From Alphaproteobacteria bacterium (GTDB taxonomy: Bacteria; Pseudomonadota; Alphaproteobacteria; Sphingomonadales; Emcibacteraceae): a stretch of DNA of 64,000 bases. The first letter of the stretch is position 1. Every line of letters starts with the position of its first letter. The stretch is from NCBI GenBank assembly GCA_020446675.1, contig JAGREE010000007.1, positions 53,753 through 117,752 of the forward strand, in the 5' to 3' direction. A program made the translations under genes and the position numbers. Positions 8,896-17,871 of the stretch are shown in pieces. The notes beneath the pieces were generated by a model. It searched no databases. It was given only the letters and a program-made list of their open reading frames with translations, and was not told the DNA's origin.

Positions 8896-9378
8896 TTAAT
8901 TATTAACTCTAAGTAATATCTTTTTCTTATCCTGACCGGGATATTTTGCCATGTTTCTATAGTAATCTGCAAATCTTTGATTTTTTTGCACACCAATTCC
9001 TTCTTCATATATTTTGGCAAGTAATATCTGTGCATCGTAATTCCCTAAAGTCCCATACCCCGTAAAACTGTTTAACTGAGTACCGGGTATTGAAACTGAA
9101 TTTCTTTCCCCGGTGATTTCAGCTGCTTTTTCCAGCCATTTTATGGCTGTGTCCGTATCCCCAGCCTGATAGGCGGCAAGGCCAAGTTGGTATTGCGCTT
9201 CCTGATCACCGTTTGAGACGAGGCATTCAGTATATCAGTCTGTCCCTGCATATTGGCCGCAATCCTGAAATCCGCCCGCGCAACCGCAAAGTACGAGCAG
9301 GGGGAGGGGCAGCTTTAAGGCGAAGCTTAAAAATTTTAAAATTCGGGAAAAATTAAACAATCGTACCCCCAATGTCAT
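8896..9378 (-). pseudogene. Sel1-repeat lipoprotein gene with an internal TGA
   Basis: One frame of 161 codons runs from ATG 9378 to TAA 8896 with a single TGA at codon 48 (9235-9237). Before it: a signal peptide with a lipobox-like end (LPLPLLVLCGCAGG). After it: Sel1/TPR-like repeats (AQYQLGLAAYQAGDTDTAIK, then AQILLAKIYEEGIGVQKNQR). Both halves are in the same frame, so one base change (for example TGG to TGA) would explain it. It is either a recent pseudogene, a sequencing error, or read through. Confidence 0.7.
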
Positions 9379-9439
9379 GACCTATCAATCAGCCTAATCC
9401 ATCGTATCATTAAAATCAAATAGTGTATTCCAAGCCGTC

Positions 9440-9637
9440 ATACCCGCGCAGGCGGGTATCCATTGATCAAGAGGTCAGAAAATGGCAGGGGATTTATGGA
9501 CTCCTGCCTTCGCAGGAGTGACTAAGAAAGGTATGTTCTGTACGTTTGTCATACCCCGGCCTGACCGGGGTATTTAGTTATTGGTAAGAAAGGTCGGGAT
9601 TTTGATAATGCTGGACTCTCCGGTCAAGCCGGAGAGT
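9440..9637. repeat. Two copies of a two-hairpin palindromic repeat
   Basis: Hairpins: ATACCCGC/GCGGGTAT at 9440-9459, ACTCCTGC/GCAGGAGT at 9500-9519, ATACCCCGG/CCGGGGTAT at 9551-9573 and ACTCTCCGG/CCGGAGAGT at 9615-9637. Each ATACCC hairpin is followed by an ACTC hairpin, giving two repeat units. The inner arm bases differ between copies but always stay paired. This resembles the small intergenic palindromic elements common in Proteobacteria. Confidence 0.85.
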
Positions 9638-9664
9638 GACGGTAAGGGGAAGGAAAACCAATAT

Positions 9665-9714
9665 AATATTCCACACTTTACAATATTCCACGCTTTACAA
9701 TATTCCACTTCGAC
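9665..9714. repeat. 17-bp tandem repeat, nearly three units
   Basis: The unit AATATTCCACRCTTTAC occurs at 9665-9681 and 9682-9698, and a third, diverged unit follows at 9699-9714. It sits between palindromic repeats and is too short and unspaced to be a CRISPR array. Confidence 0.8.
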
Positions 9715-9734
9715 ATACCCGTTTACACGGGTAT
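9715..9734. repeat. Single palindrome at the pirin gene end
   Basis: ATACCCGT/ACGGGTAT with loop TTAC. It is a half unit of the repeat at 9440-9637 and ends three bases beyond the pirin stop, where it may help terminate or stabilise that transcript. Confidence 0.7.
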
Positions 9735-9737
9735 CCA

Positions 9738-10655
9738 TCAGTCTGGAAGCGGGATAAATTCCTTATCATCGCCGGGGACTTTTGCGAAATTACCCTCTCG
9801 CCAGTCCTGCTTTGCTTTTTCAATGCGCTCTTTTGTGCTTGAAACAAAGTTCCAGTCGATAAAGCGGCGACCTATATTCTCCCCGCCGATAATGGCAATG
9901 CGGCTTTCATCAATCGCGGTCAGTTTGATGCCGTCGCAGGGCTCAAAAACCGCCATATTATGCTCACCGATTTCAGTGTCCTTTGCCATCATTTTGCCGG
10001 TGGCGATATAAACGGCCCGCTCATCAGCATTTGGTAAAATGATTGACTGCCCGGGCTTAAGGTGGGCTTCCACATAAAGCGTTTTGGCATAAGTTTTCAC
10101 AGGGGAGGTAAGACCGAAGGCAGAGCCCATAATCACGCGAAGGGGAACGCCATCAACCACGGCTGTTGGAATGTCGTCAGCCGGGTAATGGTGAAATTCC
10201 GGGTCGCATTCCTGATCCTTTTCCGGCAGGGCCAGCCACAGCTGAAGTCCATGAAGGCGATGAACACTATTTTTTATTTCCGGGCGTTCGCGTTCCGAAT
10301 GAACAATGCCCGATCCCGCGACCATCAGGTTAATATCCCCCGGTCTGATCGGCTGCACATATCCCAGTGAATCGCGGTGAAGAATTTCCCCTTCGAATAA
10401 ATAAGTAACCGTTGCCAGATTGATATGGGGATGAGGCCGGACATTTACACCGTGACCGGCACTGAATTCCGCCGGTCCCATATGATCAAAAAATACCCAG
10501 GGGCCGACCGCGCGTTTTTTGGCGAAAGGGAGTATTCTTCTGACTGAAAACCCGCCGAGGTCCTTTTCACGTGGTTTTATGATCAGCTCAATAACGTCGC
10601 AGTTGTCAGTGATTTCAACGTCACAAGTCTGGTCGATATTTTTATCAATACTCAT
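9738..10655 (-). CDS. Pirin family protein
   Basis: A 305-residue bicupin. The N-terminal cupin holds the pirin metal site: RPHPHINLATVTY supplies the first histidines (near residue 55), and MVAGSGIVHSER supplies the last histidine and glutamate (near 100). The C-terminal cupin is present. Bacterial pirins bind Fe and include quercetin dioxygenases and redox-linked partners of metabolic enzymes; the exact role here is unknown. I chose the ATG at 10655, preceded by GAAAGG, over the upstream ATG at 10685, which would add a poorly conserved decapeptide. Confidence 0.9.
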   Translation of the reverse strand: MSIDKNIDQTCDVEITDNCDVIELIIKPREKDLGGFSVRRILPFAKKRAVGPWVFFDHMGPAEFSAGHGVNVRPHPHINLATVTYLFEGEILHRDSLGYVQPIRPGDINLMVAGSGIVHSERERPEIKNSVHRLHGLQLWLALPEKDQECDPEFHHYPADDIPTAVVDGVPLRVIMGSAFGLTSPVKTYAKTLYVEAHLKPGQSIILPNADERAVYIATGKMMAKDTEIGEHNMAVFEPCDGIKLTAIDESRIAIIGGENIGRRFIDWNFVSSTKERIEKAKQDWREGNFAKVPGDDKEFIPLPD

Positions 10656-10705
10656 TTTATACCCTTTCGTTGTTATTATACACAAAGCATAATTGGCCGA
10701 AAATA

Positions 10706-11380
10706 TTAAATCAGGTCCATGGTTTTAAAACTGTTATGACCGGATTTTGAAATGATCAGATGATCATGAAGCAGGACACCAAGCTGGTTACCGGCTTCCA
10801 TAATTTTTCGTGTCATTTCAATGTCTTCGCGGCTCGGGGTCGGATCGCCGCTTGGGTGGTTATGGACAATAATTATGGCGGTTGAGCCAAGCTCAAGCGC
10901 GCGTTTGATAATTTCCCGCGGGTAAACCGGGGTATGGTCTATCGTGCCTTCCTGCATTTTTTCATCGCTGATCAACCGGTTCTGCCGGTCAAGAAAAAGC
11001 ACACGAAACTGTTCCTTTTTCTTATAAGCCATCTGGGCCGAACAGTAATTGATCAAAGCCTGCCAGTTGCTCAGCACCGGTTTATCCAGGATAAGGCCCT
11101 GGGCAAGTTTCTGGGCGCTGGCTTCGGTCAGTTTAAGGACGGTAATAACATTTTCACCAACACCTGAAATTTCCAAAAGCCGTTCGGGCGGCGCACTGAT
11201 CACTTCAGCGTAAGAGCCAAAATGTTTAATCAGATCTTTGGCTAGCGGCTTGACATCACGGCGCGGGATCGCGGTCATCAGCAGGAGTTCAAGAAGTTCA
11301 TAATCGGCAAGTGCGTCAACGCCCCCCTTGCGGAACCGTGCCTTAAGGCGTTCTCTGTGGCCCGCTTTATGATCAGTCAT
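10706..11380 (-). CDS. radC: RadC family JAB/MPN protein
   Basis: A 224-residue protein with an N-terminal helix-hairpin-helix-like region (YELLELLLMTAIPRRDVKPL, then ISGVGENVITVLK) and a C-terminal JAB-type metalloprotease fold with HNHPSGDPTPSREDIEMT and the later DHLII segment. The family was named for DNA repair, but its function is unsettled. The ATG at 11380 overlaps the end of map by eight bases; this start gives the family length, whereas a start at 11431 would lie inside map. It is the last gene of sfsA-map-radC. Confidence 0.93.
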   Translation of the reverse strand: MTDHKAGHRERLKARFRKGGVDALADYELLELLLMTAIPRRDVKPLAKDLIKHFGSYAEVISAPPERLLEISGVGENVITVLKLTEASAQKLAQGLILDKPVLSNWQALINYCSAQMAYKKKEQFRVLFLDRQNRLISDEKMQEGTIDHTPVYPREIIKRALELGSTAIIIVHNHPSGDPTPSREDIEMTRKIMEAGNQLGVLLHDHLIISKSGHNSFKTMDLI

Positions 11381-12194
11381 AAGGCGGTTTGGTAAACCCT
11401 TTTGGTGAGAGGGTGAAAATTTCCACCCCATCCGCGGTTACCCCCATACTATGTTCAAACTGCGCTGATAGGGACTTATCCCTTGTCACTGCTGTCCATT
11501 CGTCGGCCAGAACCTTCACATCCTTTGTGCCGAGGTTGATCATCGGTTCAATAGTAAAAAACATACCTTCTTTGAGCACGGCCCCTTCGCCCGGACGGCC
11601 ATAATGAAGCACATTCGGGCTGTCATGAAATATCCGTCCCAACCCATGGCCGCAGAAAACCTCAACCACACTGCAGCGCTGACTATGGGCATATTCCTGA
11701 ATGGCATAACCGATATCACCCATGGTGTTGCCCGGCTTTACCTGTTCAATGCCGCGCATGAGACATTCATAGGTAATATCGATCAGGCGTTTTGCCTTGA
11801 TATTGGGTGAGCCGACATAAAACATACGGCTGGTATCGCCGTACCACCCGTCCAGAATGACCGTGACATCAATATTGATGATATCGCCGTCCTTTAATAT
11901 TTTGGGTCCCGGAATACCGTGACAAACCACATGATTGACGGACGTACAGATTGATTTTGGAAAGCCGTGATAATTAAGCGGAGCACTGATGGCATTATGA
12001 TCGGCGACAAATTCGGCGCATAATCTGTCCAGCTCTTCTGTTGTTACACCGGGTACCACATGCTGCGTAATCATATCGAGGGTGCGTGCGGCCAGATTGC
12101 CCGCTTTGCGCATACCTTCAAAATCGGCAGGGTCATATATTTTTATGGCACTTGTTGCCTCAATCGGCGCTTCTGACGCTTTTACGTATCTCAT
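11373..12194 (-). CDS. map: Methionine aminopeptidase, type I
   Basis: A 273-residue type I enzyme that removes the initiator methionine from new proteins in the cytoplasm. All five metal ligands are visible: two aspartates in DVTVILDGWYGDTSRMF, the histidine in CGHGLGRIFH, and the glutamates in FTIEPMI and AQFEHS. The substrate-pocket segment NHVVCHGIP is intact. Its start overlaps the sfsA stop (ATGA) and its end overlaps radC, so the three are very likely one transcript. Confidence 0.97.
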   Translation of the reverse strand: MRYVKASEAPIEATSAIKIYDPADFEGMRKAGNLAARTLDMITQHVVPGVTTEELDRLCAEFVADHNAISAPLNYHGFPKSICTSVNHVVCHGIPGPKILKDGDIINIDVTVILDGWYGDTSRMFYVGSPNIKAKRLIDITYECLMRGIEQVKPGNTMGDIGYAIQEYAHSQRCSVVEVFCGHGLGRIFHDSPNVLHYGRPGEGAVLKEGMFFTIEPMINLGTKDVKVLADEWTAVTRDKSLSAQFEHSMGVTADGVEIFTLSPKGFTKPPYD

Positions 12195-12904
12195 TCAATT
12201 TCCACTATGGGGACCATTTCCCCGACATTAATCGCTCTTGGTGTAACATCGCATATATAGCAATATGCTTCCACACCTTTTTTTCTGGCTGTTTTTAATG
12301 CATCTGCATAAGCAGGGTCAATGTCTGATGCAATTCTGAATTTTTTAATATCCCCCCTCTGGGCAAGATACAGCATGACGCTTCGAAATCCCTGATCCGT
12401 CATGTCGCCCAGTTCGGTCAGGTGTTTGGTTCCCCGGCTGGTGATGGCGTCCGGGAATTCTCCAATACCATTTTCCCGGCTTAGGGTTACGCTTTTAACC
12501 TCAACATAGCAATCCGGCTTGTTGTCAAAATGGTCACTTAAAAATATATCAATGCGACTATTTTGCCCGTATTTCATTTCGCGGCGTAAATTTTGATATC
12601 CTTGTAACTCGGCAATTGTTCCACTTAAAATGGCTTCTTCAACCAGACGGTTTGGCAGGGAAGTATTGATCCCGACCATGGCATCATCCGCCTTAACCAA
12701 TTCCCATTTATAGGAAAGTTTGGCTTTGGGGTTTGTTGCAGGGGACAACCAGACAGGAGAACCTTCGTCCTTAAGGCCCATCATGGAACCGCTGTTGGCA
12801 CAGTGGGCCGTGACAATCTCACCGCTGTCCAGTTTGACGTCTGCGAGAAACCGTTTATATCTTTTTATCAAAGTTCCTTTTAAAAGGTCATGTTCATAAT
12901 TCAT
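12191..12904 (-). CDS. sfsA: SfsA family protein
   Basis: A 237-residue member of the SfsA (sugar fermentation stimulation) family. The pattern matches along the whole length: LIKRYKRFLADVKL, then AHCANSGSMMGL, SLPNRLVEEAI, and the nuclease-like motif YVEVKSVTL with DAITSRGTKHL. The family fold includes an OB-like N-terminus and a PD-(D/E)XK-like C-terminus; its biological role is poorly defined despite the name. It is the first gene of the sfsA-map-radC transcript and is divergent from the CinA-like gene 50 bases away. Confidence 0.92.
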   Translation of the reverse strand: MNYEHDLLKGTLIKRYKRFLADVKLDSGEIVTAHCANSGSMMGLKDEGSPVWLSPATNPKAKLSYKWELVKADDAMVGINTSLPNRLVEEAILSGTIAELQGYQNLRREMKYGQNSRIDIFLSDHFDNKPDCYVEVKSVTLSRENGIGEFPDAITSRGTKHLTELGDMTDQGFRSVMLYLAQRGDIKKFRIASDIDPAYADALKTARKKGVEAYCYICDVTPRAINVGEMVPIVEIE

Positions 12905-12956
12905 AAGTTAGGATATAATCAAATTAACAAAGTTATTCAATTAAGTTGATGGAAGA

Positions 12957-13715
12957 ATGGTAAAAAAAGTAAAAGCTGCACTTATCGTAATTGGTGACGA
13001 AATCCTTTCCGGGCGTACTCAGGATGCAAATATAAATTATATTGCCAAATGGCTTGGTAATCTTGGTATTATTCTTGATGAAGTCAGGGTTATTCCGGAT
13101 GATGCAACACGGATTCAGAGGACCGTTAATGAATGTCGCAATGCTTTTGATTATGTTTTTACTACCGGTGGTATCGGTCCAACCCATGATGATATTACTG
13201 CGGCCAATGTAGCGGCAGCCTTTGGGGTAAGGTTTTCTATAAATGAAGAGGCACGAAAACTGCTTGAAGATCATATTGGAAAAGACAACCTAACGGAAGC
13301 GCGCCTTAGGATGGCAATGATCCCGGAAAGGGCAAGCCTGATCAAAAATCCCGTCAGTGCCGCACCAGGATTTCAGCTTGAAAATGTATTTGTCCTTGCC
13401 GGTATACCGATTGTTATGCAAAGCATGTTGCTTGATGTTGAGGACAGGATTTCCGGTGGCTCAAAAATATCATCAAAAGCCATTCATGTATTTGCGGGGG
13501 AAAGTCAGTTTGCTGATATTCTTTCAGAAATTGAAGATCAGTTTGAAAATCTGTCCATTGGGAGCTATCCATTTTACAAGGGGGGCACCTATGGGGCAAC
13601 ATTTGTGCTTCGATCACCTGTTCAATCAGAACTTGATGAGGCACTTGCACTATTAAAGAAAAAAATTAATGATAGTGGCGCAGAATTTTTTGCCGGGGAA
13701 GCCCCTGATTTATAG
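12957..13715 (+). CDS. CinA-N/MoaB-type molybdopterin-binding domain protein
   Basis: A 252-residue protein consisting of the MoaB/MogA-like domain found at the N-terminus of CinA. Motifs: IGDEILSGRTQDANINYIA near the start, FTTGGIGPTHDDITAANVAA near residue 75, and a later sugar-phosphate-like segment (SIGSYPFYKGGTYG). There is no C-terminal nicotinamide-deamidase domain, so it is a stand-alone CinA-N protein. Family members include pyrophosphatases for nucleotide derivatives. The ATG at 12957 follows GGAAG. Confidence 0.88.
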   Translation: MVKKVKAALIVIGDEILSGRTQDANINYIAKWLGNLGIILDEVRVIPDDATRIQRTVNECRNAFDYVFTTGGIGPTHDDITAANVAAAFGVRFSINEEARKLLEDHIGKDNLTEARLRMAMIPERASLIKNPVSAAPGFQLENVFVLAGIPIVMQSMLLDVEDRISGGSKISSKAIHVFAGESQFADILSEIEDQFENLSIGSYPFYKGGTYGATFVLRSPVQSELDEALALLKKKINDSGAEFFAGEAPDL

Positions 13716-13836
13716 GGAAAATTGTCATTTTTGCCCAAAAAATAAAAAAAAAATAAAAAAAAGCTAAACTGATGGTTCCATTCGTGAATAATATATGGCA
13801 TACCCTCTTATCGTTTTATCAATCACGGTTTTACAG

Positions 13837-13923
13837 GCGCTCGTGGTGAAATTGGTAAACACAGCAGACTTAAAATCTGCCGCCCTCACGGGCTTGCCGG
13901 TTCAAGTCCGGCCGAGCGCACCA
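13837..13923 (+). tRNA. tRNA-Leu (anticodon UAA)
   Basis: An 87-base class II tRNA: acceptor arms GCGCTCG and CGAGCGC, anticodon stem GCAGA/TCTGC with loop CTTAAAA (anticodon TAA), a long variable arm (GCCCTCACGGGCTT), the T-loop GGTTCAAGTCC and an encoded CCA at 13921-13923. The 290 bases after it show no gene. Confidence 0.96.
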
Positions 13924-14217
13924 CTTTAGCTTTATTAGCTAACTATCTGAAAAATTTAATGATTTTTATGTTATCAACGTTTTGTTATGTTGGTAACCTG
14001 TCCTAAATTTCGTGTTTTTACAAATTAAATATAAGAATTATGGTTAATTTTATATGAAGATTTTAGCTTAATTTATAAAATTAACGGATTGGGTTATAAG
14101 GATTTTTATAATTTGTTAACCTTGTATATGTAAAAATGCACTCTGAAGGTTTTCTGAAAAGTTTTATATTTATGAAAGCCAGCAGGGGAATACAGGGATT
14201 ATAGTTTAGTACTTGAG

Positions 14218-15339
14218 ATGACAGATAAATATTCTTCACAAAGCCTGATAAAACTGGCTCAGGAAAATTCAAGGGGATCGAAAAAAATCCTTATGGAAAA
14301 TATTTCTGACCTGTTCCTGTCATCTGAAGGACGTCTGAACGAACATGAACGCGTCTTAATGAACGATATCATGGTCAAACTTTTAAAAAGTGTTGAAAAG
14401 GCAATTCGCAAGGATCTTGCGGAGCGTCTGGCTGAATCAGAGGATATGTCACCGGAACTGGTTATAATGCTTGCCAATGATCATATCGAAGTCGCTCGTC
14501 CGATCCTTGAAAAAAGTTCGCTTTTAAAAGACGAGGATTTGATTGAAACAATCCGTAACCGCACGGATGCCCACAGACTTGCAATTGCCATCCGTGCCTA
14601 TGTCAGTACAGACGTTTCAAAAGAGCTTATTGAACATGGCAGTATTGATGTTATCGAAGCACTGGTCCGAAACGAAAATGCCGAACTTTCAAAAGCATCT
14701 ATTGAATATCTTGTTCAAGAATCCCGGTCCGTTGACCGTTTTCAGGAACCGCTTCTTAACCGGAATGACCTTACTTTTGAGCTTGCTCATAAAATGTACT
14801 GGTGGGTGTCAGCTGCACTCAGAAGAAAAATAGTTGCAGAATTTGACGTTGACCAGACAGTTCTCGATGATGCCCTTGAAATGGTTACCAAGAAAATTGT
14901 CAACAACCATGATGAAAAAGATGGGGTAATGAGCAAAGCTGTTCACCTGGTTAAAAACCTGGCAGAGCAAAGAAAACTGAACTTCGATTTTGTTGTCACA
15001 TCATTAAGGCAGGAACGAATCAATGTTGCTGTTGCAGCACTTGCAGAGCTTAGTGGCTTGAGTGTGAAGATTATCTGGCGTGTTCTTCGAGAAAGAAATG
15101 ATGAAAGCCTTGCTGTGATTTCAAGGGCTATAGGCCTTGAAAAAAGCCAATTTTCAACAATGTTCCTGTTGATTTTACAAACCAACAGTGGACCAAAAGC
15201 ACGTTCAACGTCGATTTTAAATGCGATGTTGCGTTTATATGATAGAATAAAACCGGCAAATGCGAGGGCCGCTGTCCGCTATTGGCAGCGTGATTTTGGT
15301 TATCAGCAGGCCCAGATGGAACTTAAGGATGCGAGTTAA
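14218..15339 (+). CDS. DUF2336 domain protein (first paralogue)
   Basis: A 373-residue, wholly helical cytoplasmic protein of the DUF2336 family, which is largely restricted to Alphaproteobacteria. Typical segments: KDLAERLAESEDMSPELVIM, then LANDHIEVARPILEKSSLL, and HRLAIAIRAYVSTDVSKELI, a HEAT-like pattern. No enzymatic motif is visible. It precedes a PAS histidine kinase on the same strand by about 50 bases and has a clear paralogue at 17872-18984 on the other strand. A role linked to the kinase is possible, but this is inference from position only. Confidence 0.85.
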   Translation: MTDKYSSQSLIKLAQENSRGSKKILMENISDLFLSSEGRLNEHERVLMNDIMVKLLKSVEKAIRKDLAERLAESEDMSPELVIMLANDHIEVARPILEKSSLLKDEDLIETIRNRTDAHRLAIAIRAYVSTDVSKELIEHGSIDVIEALVRNENAELSKASIEYLVQESRSVDRFQEPLLNRNDLTFELAHKMYWWVSAALRRKIVAEFDVDQTVLDDALEMVTKKIVNNHDEKDGVMSKAVHLVKNLAEQRKLNFDFVVTSLRQERINVAVAALAELSGLSVKIIWRVLRERNDESLAVISRAIGLEKSQFSTMFLLILQTNSGPKARSTSILNAMLRLYDRIKPANARAAVRYWQRDFGYQQAQMELKDAS

Positions 15340-15386
15340 GTTTTGCCTGTAAGTGCAGAATGGCATTGAAAAAATAGGAATGTAGA

Positions 15387-17060
15387 GTGCGTAATGTAAA
15401 TAACATAACAGATAAAACGATTATCCCGCTTGAAATCGTGGAGAAGCTAAGGGCTGAGAAGTTGGTGAAAACCCAGCTCAGCAAAAGTGATCATCCGACT
15501 GTCAAAGAGCAAATTCATTCGCTTCTGGCAAAAATGAAATTTGATGATTTGGTGCCTCTCTATGTTTCAACAATCGGCGGCGAACTGGTTTATGTGAATG
15601 ATGGTTATCGTGCCCTGGTCAGTGACAGTGAATCAATTGGCGGCATAGTTCATAAAGCGGATGGTGATTATAAATTACCACATAGTCTTATTTCCATATT
15701 AAATGAAGTCCAGCTTACGCGCAGCAGTGTGACTGTAGAAGAATCTATTCATATTCATGGCAACATTCGCCAATACAGGTCACGCCATTTCCCAATTTGT
15801 GATGATGATGGCTATGTTATTGCCGTTGGTGGAACCTACACAGATTGCACTGAACAGTATAAAGTCAGCAATGCTGAGGATTCAACGCTCACAGAACAGC
15901 GCTATCGTGATTTTGCTAGGGCCACTTCCGACTGGTACTGGGAAGTGGATAAAAGCATGAAGCTGACTTATGTTTCAAACCGATTTACAGCAATAACCGG
16001 GATCCCTTCATTTCTTATGGTCGGAAAACAGATAGATGATATCGGAAAATTGAAGAGCGGTTTTGAAGGTGAAAAAATCGAGAGCAGTTCATTTATGAAC
16101 AAGAATGCCCCTTTCAGAGATCAACTCCTTGTTTTGGATGGTCAGGAAGGTGAAGATATTTATATATTCCTAAGCGGCGTCCCCATGTTTGATGTTGAAA
16201 GTGGTGAATTTCATGGCTTTAGAGGAGCTGGTACAGACGTAACTGAAAGCTATAAGGCAAGGGCTAGAGCAGAAAAAATGCAAAAATCCCTTGAAGATAC
16301 TCTTTATGATTTGAAAGATAAAAGGGCGCAGCTTGATATTGCGACAAAACAGGCAGAAGCGGCTTTGGAAGCGAAAAGTGATTTCCTTGCTGCTATGAGC
16401 CATGAACTCAGAACGCCTTTGAATGCAATTATCGGATTTGCAGAAGCCATGAGCATGCAGGCATTTGGGGAACTGAATAAACAGTATATCTCATATAGCA
16501 ATGATATAATGAATGCTGGTCGTCATCTGCTTCATCTGATTAATGATATTCTTGATGTTGCCGTTCTTGAAAGCGGAAAAATTCAGCTGGATACGGAAAA
16601 TGTTTCACTTAAGCAGGTTATTGAGAAAGCACTAAACCTTGTGGTAATCAGTGCTGATAATAAAAATATAGACACCAGTATGGTCAGGGTTAAAGAAGAC
16701 ACAAAAATCTTTGTTGACGAACGCCGTGTGACACAGGTTTTTGTTAATCTGTTGAGTAATGCTGTAAAATTTACCCCCGAGAATGGCGAAATTGGTGTGC
16801 GAATTGAAAATGTTACCCAGGATATTGTTGGGGTAACAATCTGGGATACGGGTATTGGAATATCGCCCGAACAACAAGAACTTGTATTTGAAAAATTCCA
16901 TCAGGACCGTGGTCATATTTATTCGCGGAAAGAGGAGGGAACAGGTCTTGGACTTCATATTTCCAAACATCTTGCCAAACAGATGGGCGGGGATATTCTC
17001 CTGAAAAGCAGAGTGGGTGAAGGCTCAGAATTTACTGTACTATTACCACTTGCCAGATAA
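15387..17060 (+). CDS. PAS domain sensor histidine kinase
   Basis: A 557-residue kinase with no membrane segment, so probably cytoplasmic. Two PAS-like domains span about residues 45-155 and 170-295, a short coiled coil follows, then HisKA (FLAAMSHELRTPLNAIIGFA, phospho-histidine near 343) and the ATPase domain with N-box VFVNLLSNAVKFTP, G1 IWDTGIGIS, F-box FEKFHQ and G2 GTGLGLHIS. There is no receiver domain and no response regulator nearby. It starts at GTG 15387 with AGGA seven bases upstream. The signal is unknown; the position beside a DUF2336 gene suggests a shared pathway. Confidence 0.92.
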   Translation: MRNVNNITDKTIIPLEIVEKLRAEKLVKTQLSKSDHPTVKEQIHSLLAKMKFDDLVPLYVSTIGGELVYVNDGYRALVSDSESIGGIVHKADGDYKLPHSLISILNEVQLTRSSVTVEESIHIHGNIRQYRSRHFPICDDDGYVIAVGGTYTDCTEQYKVSNAEDSTLTEQRYRDFARATSDWYWEVDKSMKLTYVSNRFTAITGIPSFLMVGKQIDDIGKLKSGFEGEKIESSSFMNKNAPFRDQLLVLDGQEGEDIYIFLSGVPMFDVESGEFHGFRGAGTDVTESYKARARAEKMQKSLEDTLYDLKDKRAQLDIATKQAEAALEAKSDFLAAMSHELRTPLNAIIGFAEAMSMQAFGELNKQYISYSNDIMNAGRHLLHLINDILDVAVLESGKIQLDTENVSLKQVIEKALNLVVISADNKNIDTSMVRVKEDTKIFVDERRVTQVFVNLLSNAVKFTPENGEIGVRIENVTQDIVGVTIWDTGIGISPEQQELVFEKFHQDRGHIYSRKEEGTGLGLHISKHLAKQMGGDILLKSRVGEGSEFTVLLPLAR

Positions 17061-17062
17061 GG

Positions 17063-17836
17063 TCAGCCAATAAACTGCTCCGTTAGAATGCGCTCCTCAA
17101 GCGTGTGATCTTTGTCAAAAAGTAATGTTTTTGTTATTGTCTGATCCTGCCTGACTGTAACATACATCACATTTCTGACTTCAATAGTATCGGCGACAGC
17201 GCTTACAGGGCGCTTTTGCGGATGACAAATTTCAAGTTTGATTTCCACATCCTGCGGCATCAACGCACCGCGCCACCGGCGAGGTCTGAAGGCGCTGATT
17301 GGTGTTAAAGCCAGAATATTGGCATTCATAGGTATTATCGGGCCATGCGCCGACAGGTTATAGGCTGTACTGCCTGCCGGGGTCGAAATCAGAACGCCAT
17401 CACAGGCAAGCTCTTCGAGACGGAGTTTGTTATCAACGTAAATTTTTATTTTGGCTGTCTGTCTTGTCTCTCGAAGTAAAGAGACCTCGTTAAAAGCAAG
17501 TGCTTCAGTGATCTTATTATCGACAGTGACAGCCACCATATTTAAAGGGTGCATTTTAACAGGTATGGCATTTTTAATGCGATTAATTAGATCGTCAGGT
17601 TTGAATTCATTTAACAGAAATCCGACAGTTCCCAAATTCATTCCGAAGATCGGTATTTCAAGATTTAGGAATTCATGCAGTAGATGAAGCATAAATCCGT
17701 CACCACCAAGCGCAACTATAACATCTGCCTGATCCACAGGCACAAAATTATAAAGTGTTCTGATCTTTTCAGCTGATCTGGTAGCGGCCTCACTGTCGCC
17801 ATTTACCAGTGCAAGCTTGATGTCGGTTCGGGACAT
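17063..17836 (-). CDS. nadK: NAD kinase
   Basis: A 257-residue ATP-NAD kinase that makes NADP in the cytoplasm. The catalytic GGDG is in VIVALGGDGFMLHLLHEF (near residue 43), followed by NLGTVGFLLNEF, and the NAD-binding block DGVLISTPAGSTAYNLSAHG (near 145). Its stop lies two bases from the stop of the convergent histidine kinase. It is downstream of the second DUF2336 gene on the same strand and may share its transcript. Confidence 0.95.
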   Translation of the reverse strand: MSRTDIKLALVNGDSEAATRSAEKIRTLYNFVPVDQADVIVALGGDGFMLHLLHEFLNLEIPIFGMNLGTVGFLLNEFKPDDLINRIKNAIPVKMHPLNMVAVTVDNKITEALAFNEVSLLRETRQTAKIKIYVDNKLRLEELACDGVLISTPAGSTAYNLSAHGPIIPMNANILALTPISAFRPRRWRGALMPQDVEIKLEICHPQKRPVSAVADTIEVRNVMYVTVRQDQTITKTLLFDKDHTLEERILTEQFIG

Positions 17837-17871
17837 GGTTTACCTAACTGCAATTAAAATATTTAATTGCG

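Noticed and set aside
9665..9714. CRISPR array
   Set aside because: The 17-bp units are directly adjacent with no spacers, only three copies, and no cas genes are present.
1366..9735. Second attachment site (tRNA-Pro 3' end copy) or an integrase for the left block
   Set aside because: I searched by eye for the tRNA 3' end and for tyrosine-recombinase motifs and found neither, so I do not claim island borders beyond the tRNA.
13736..13765. Terminator after the CinA-like gene
   Set aside because: Only an A-rich run on the plus strand with no stem; it cannot act as an intrinsic terminator for that gene.
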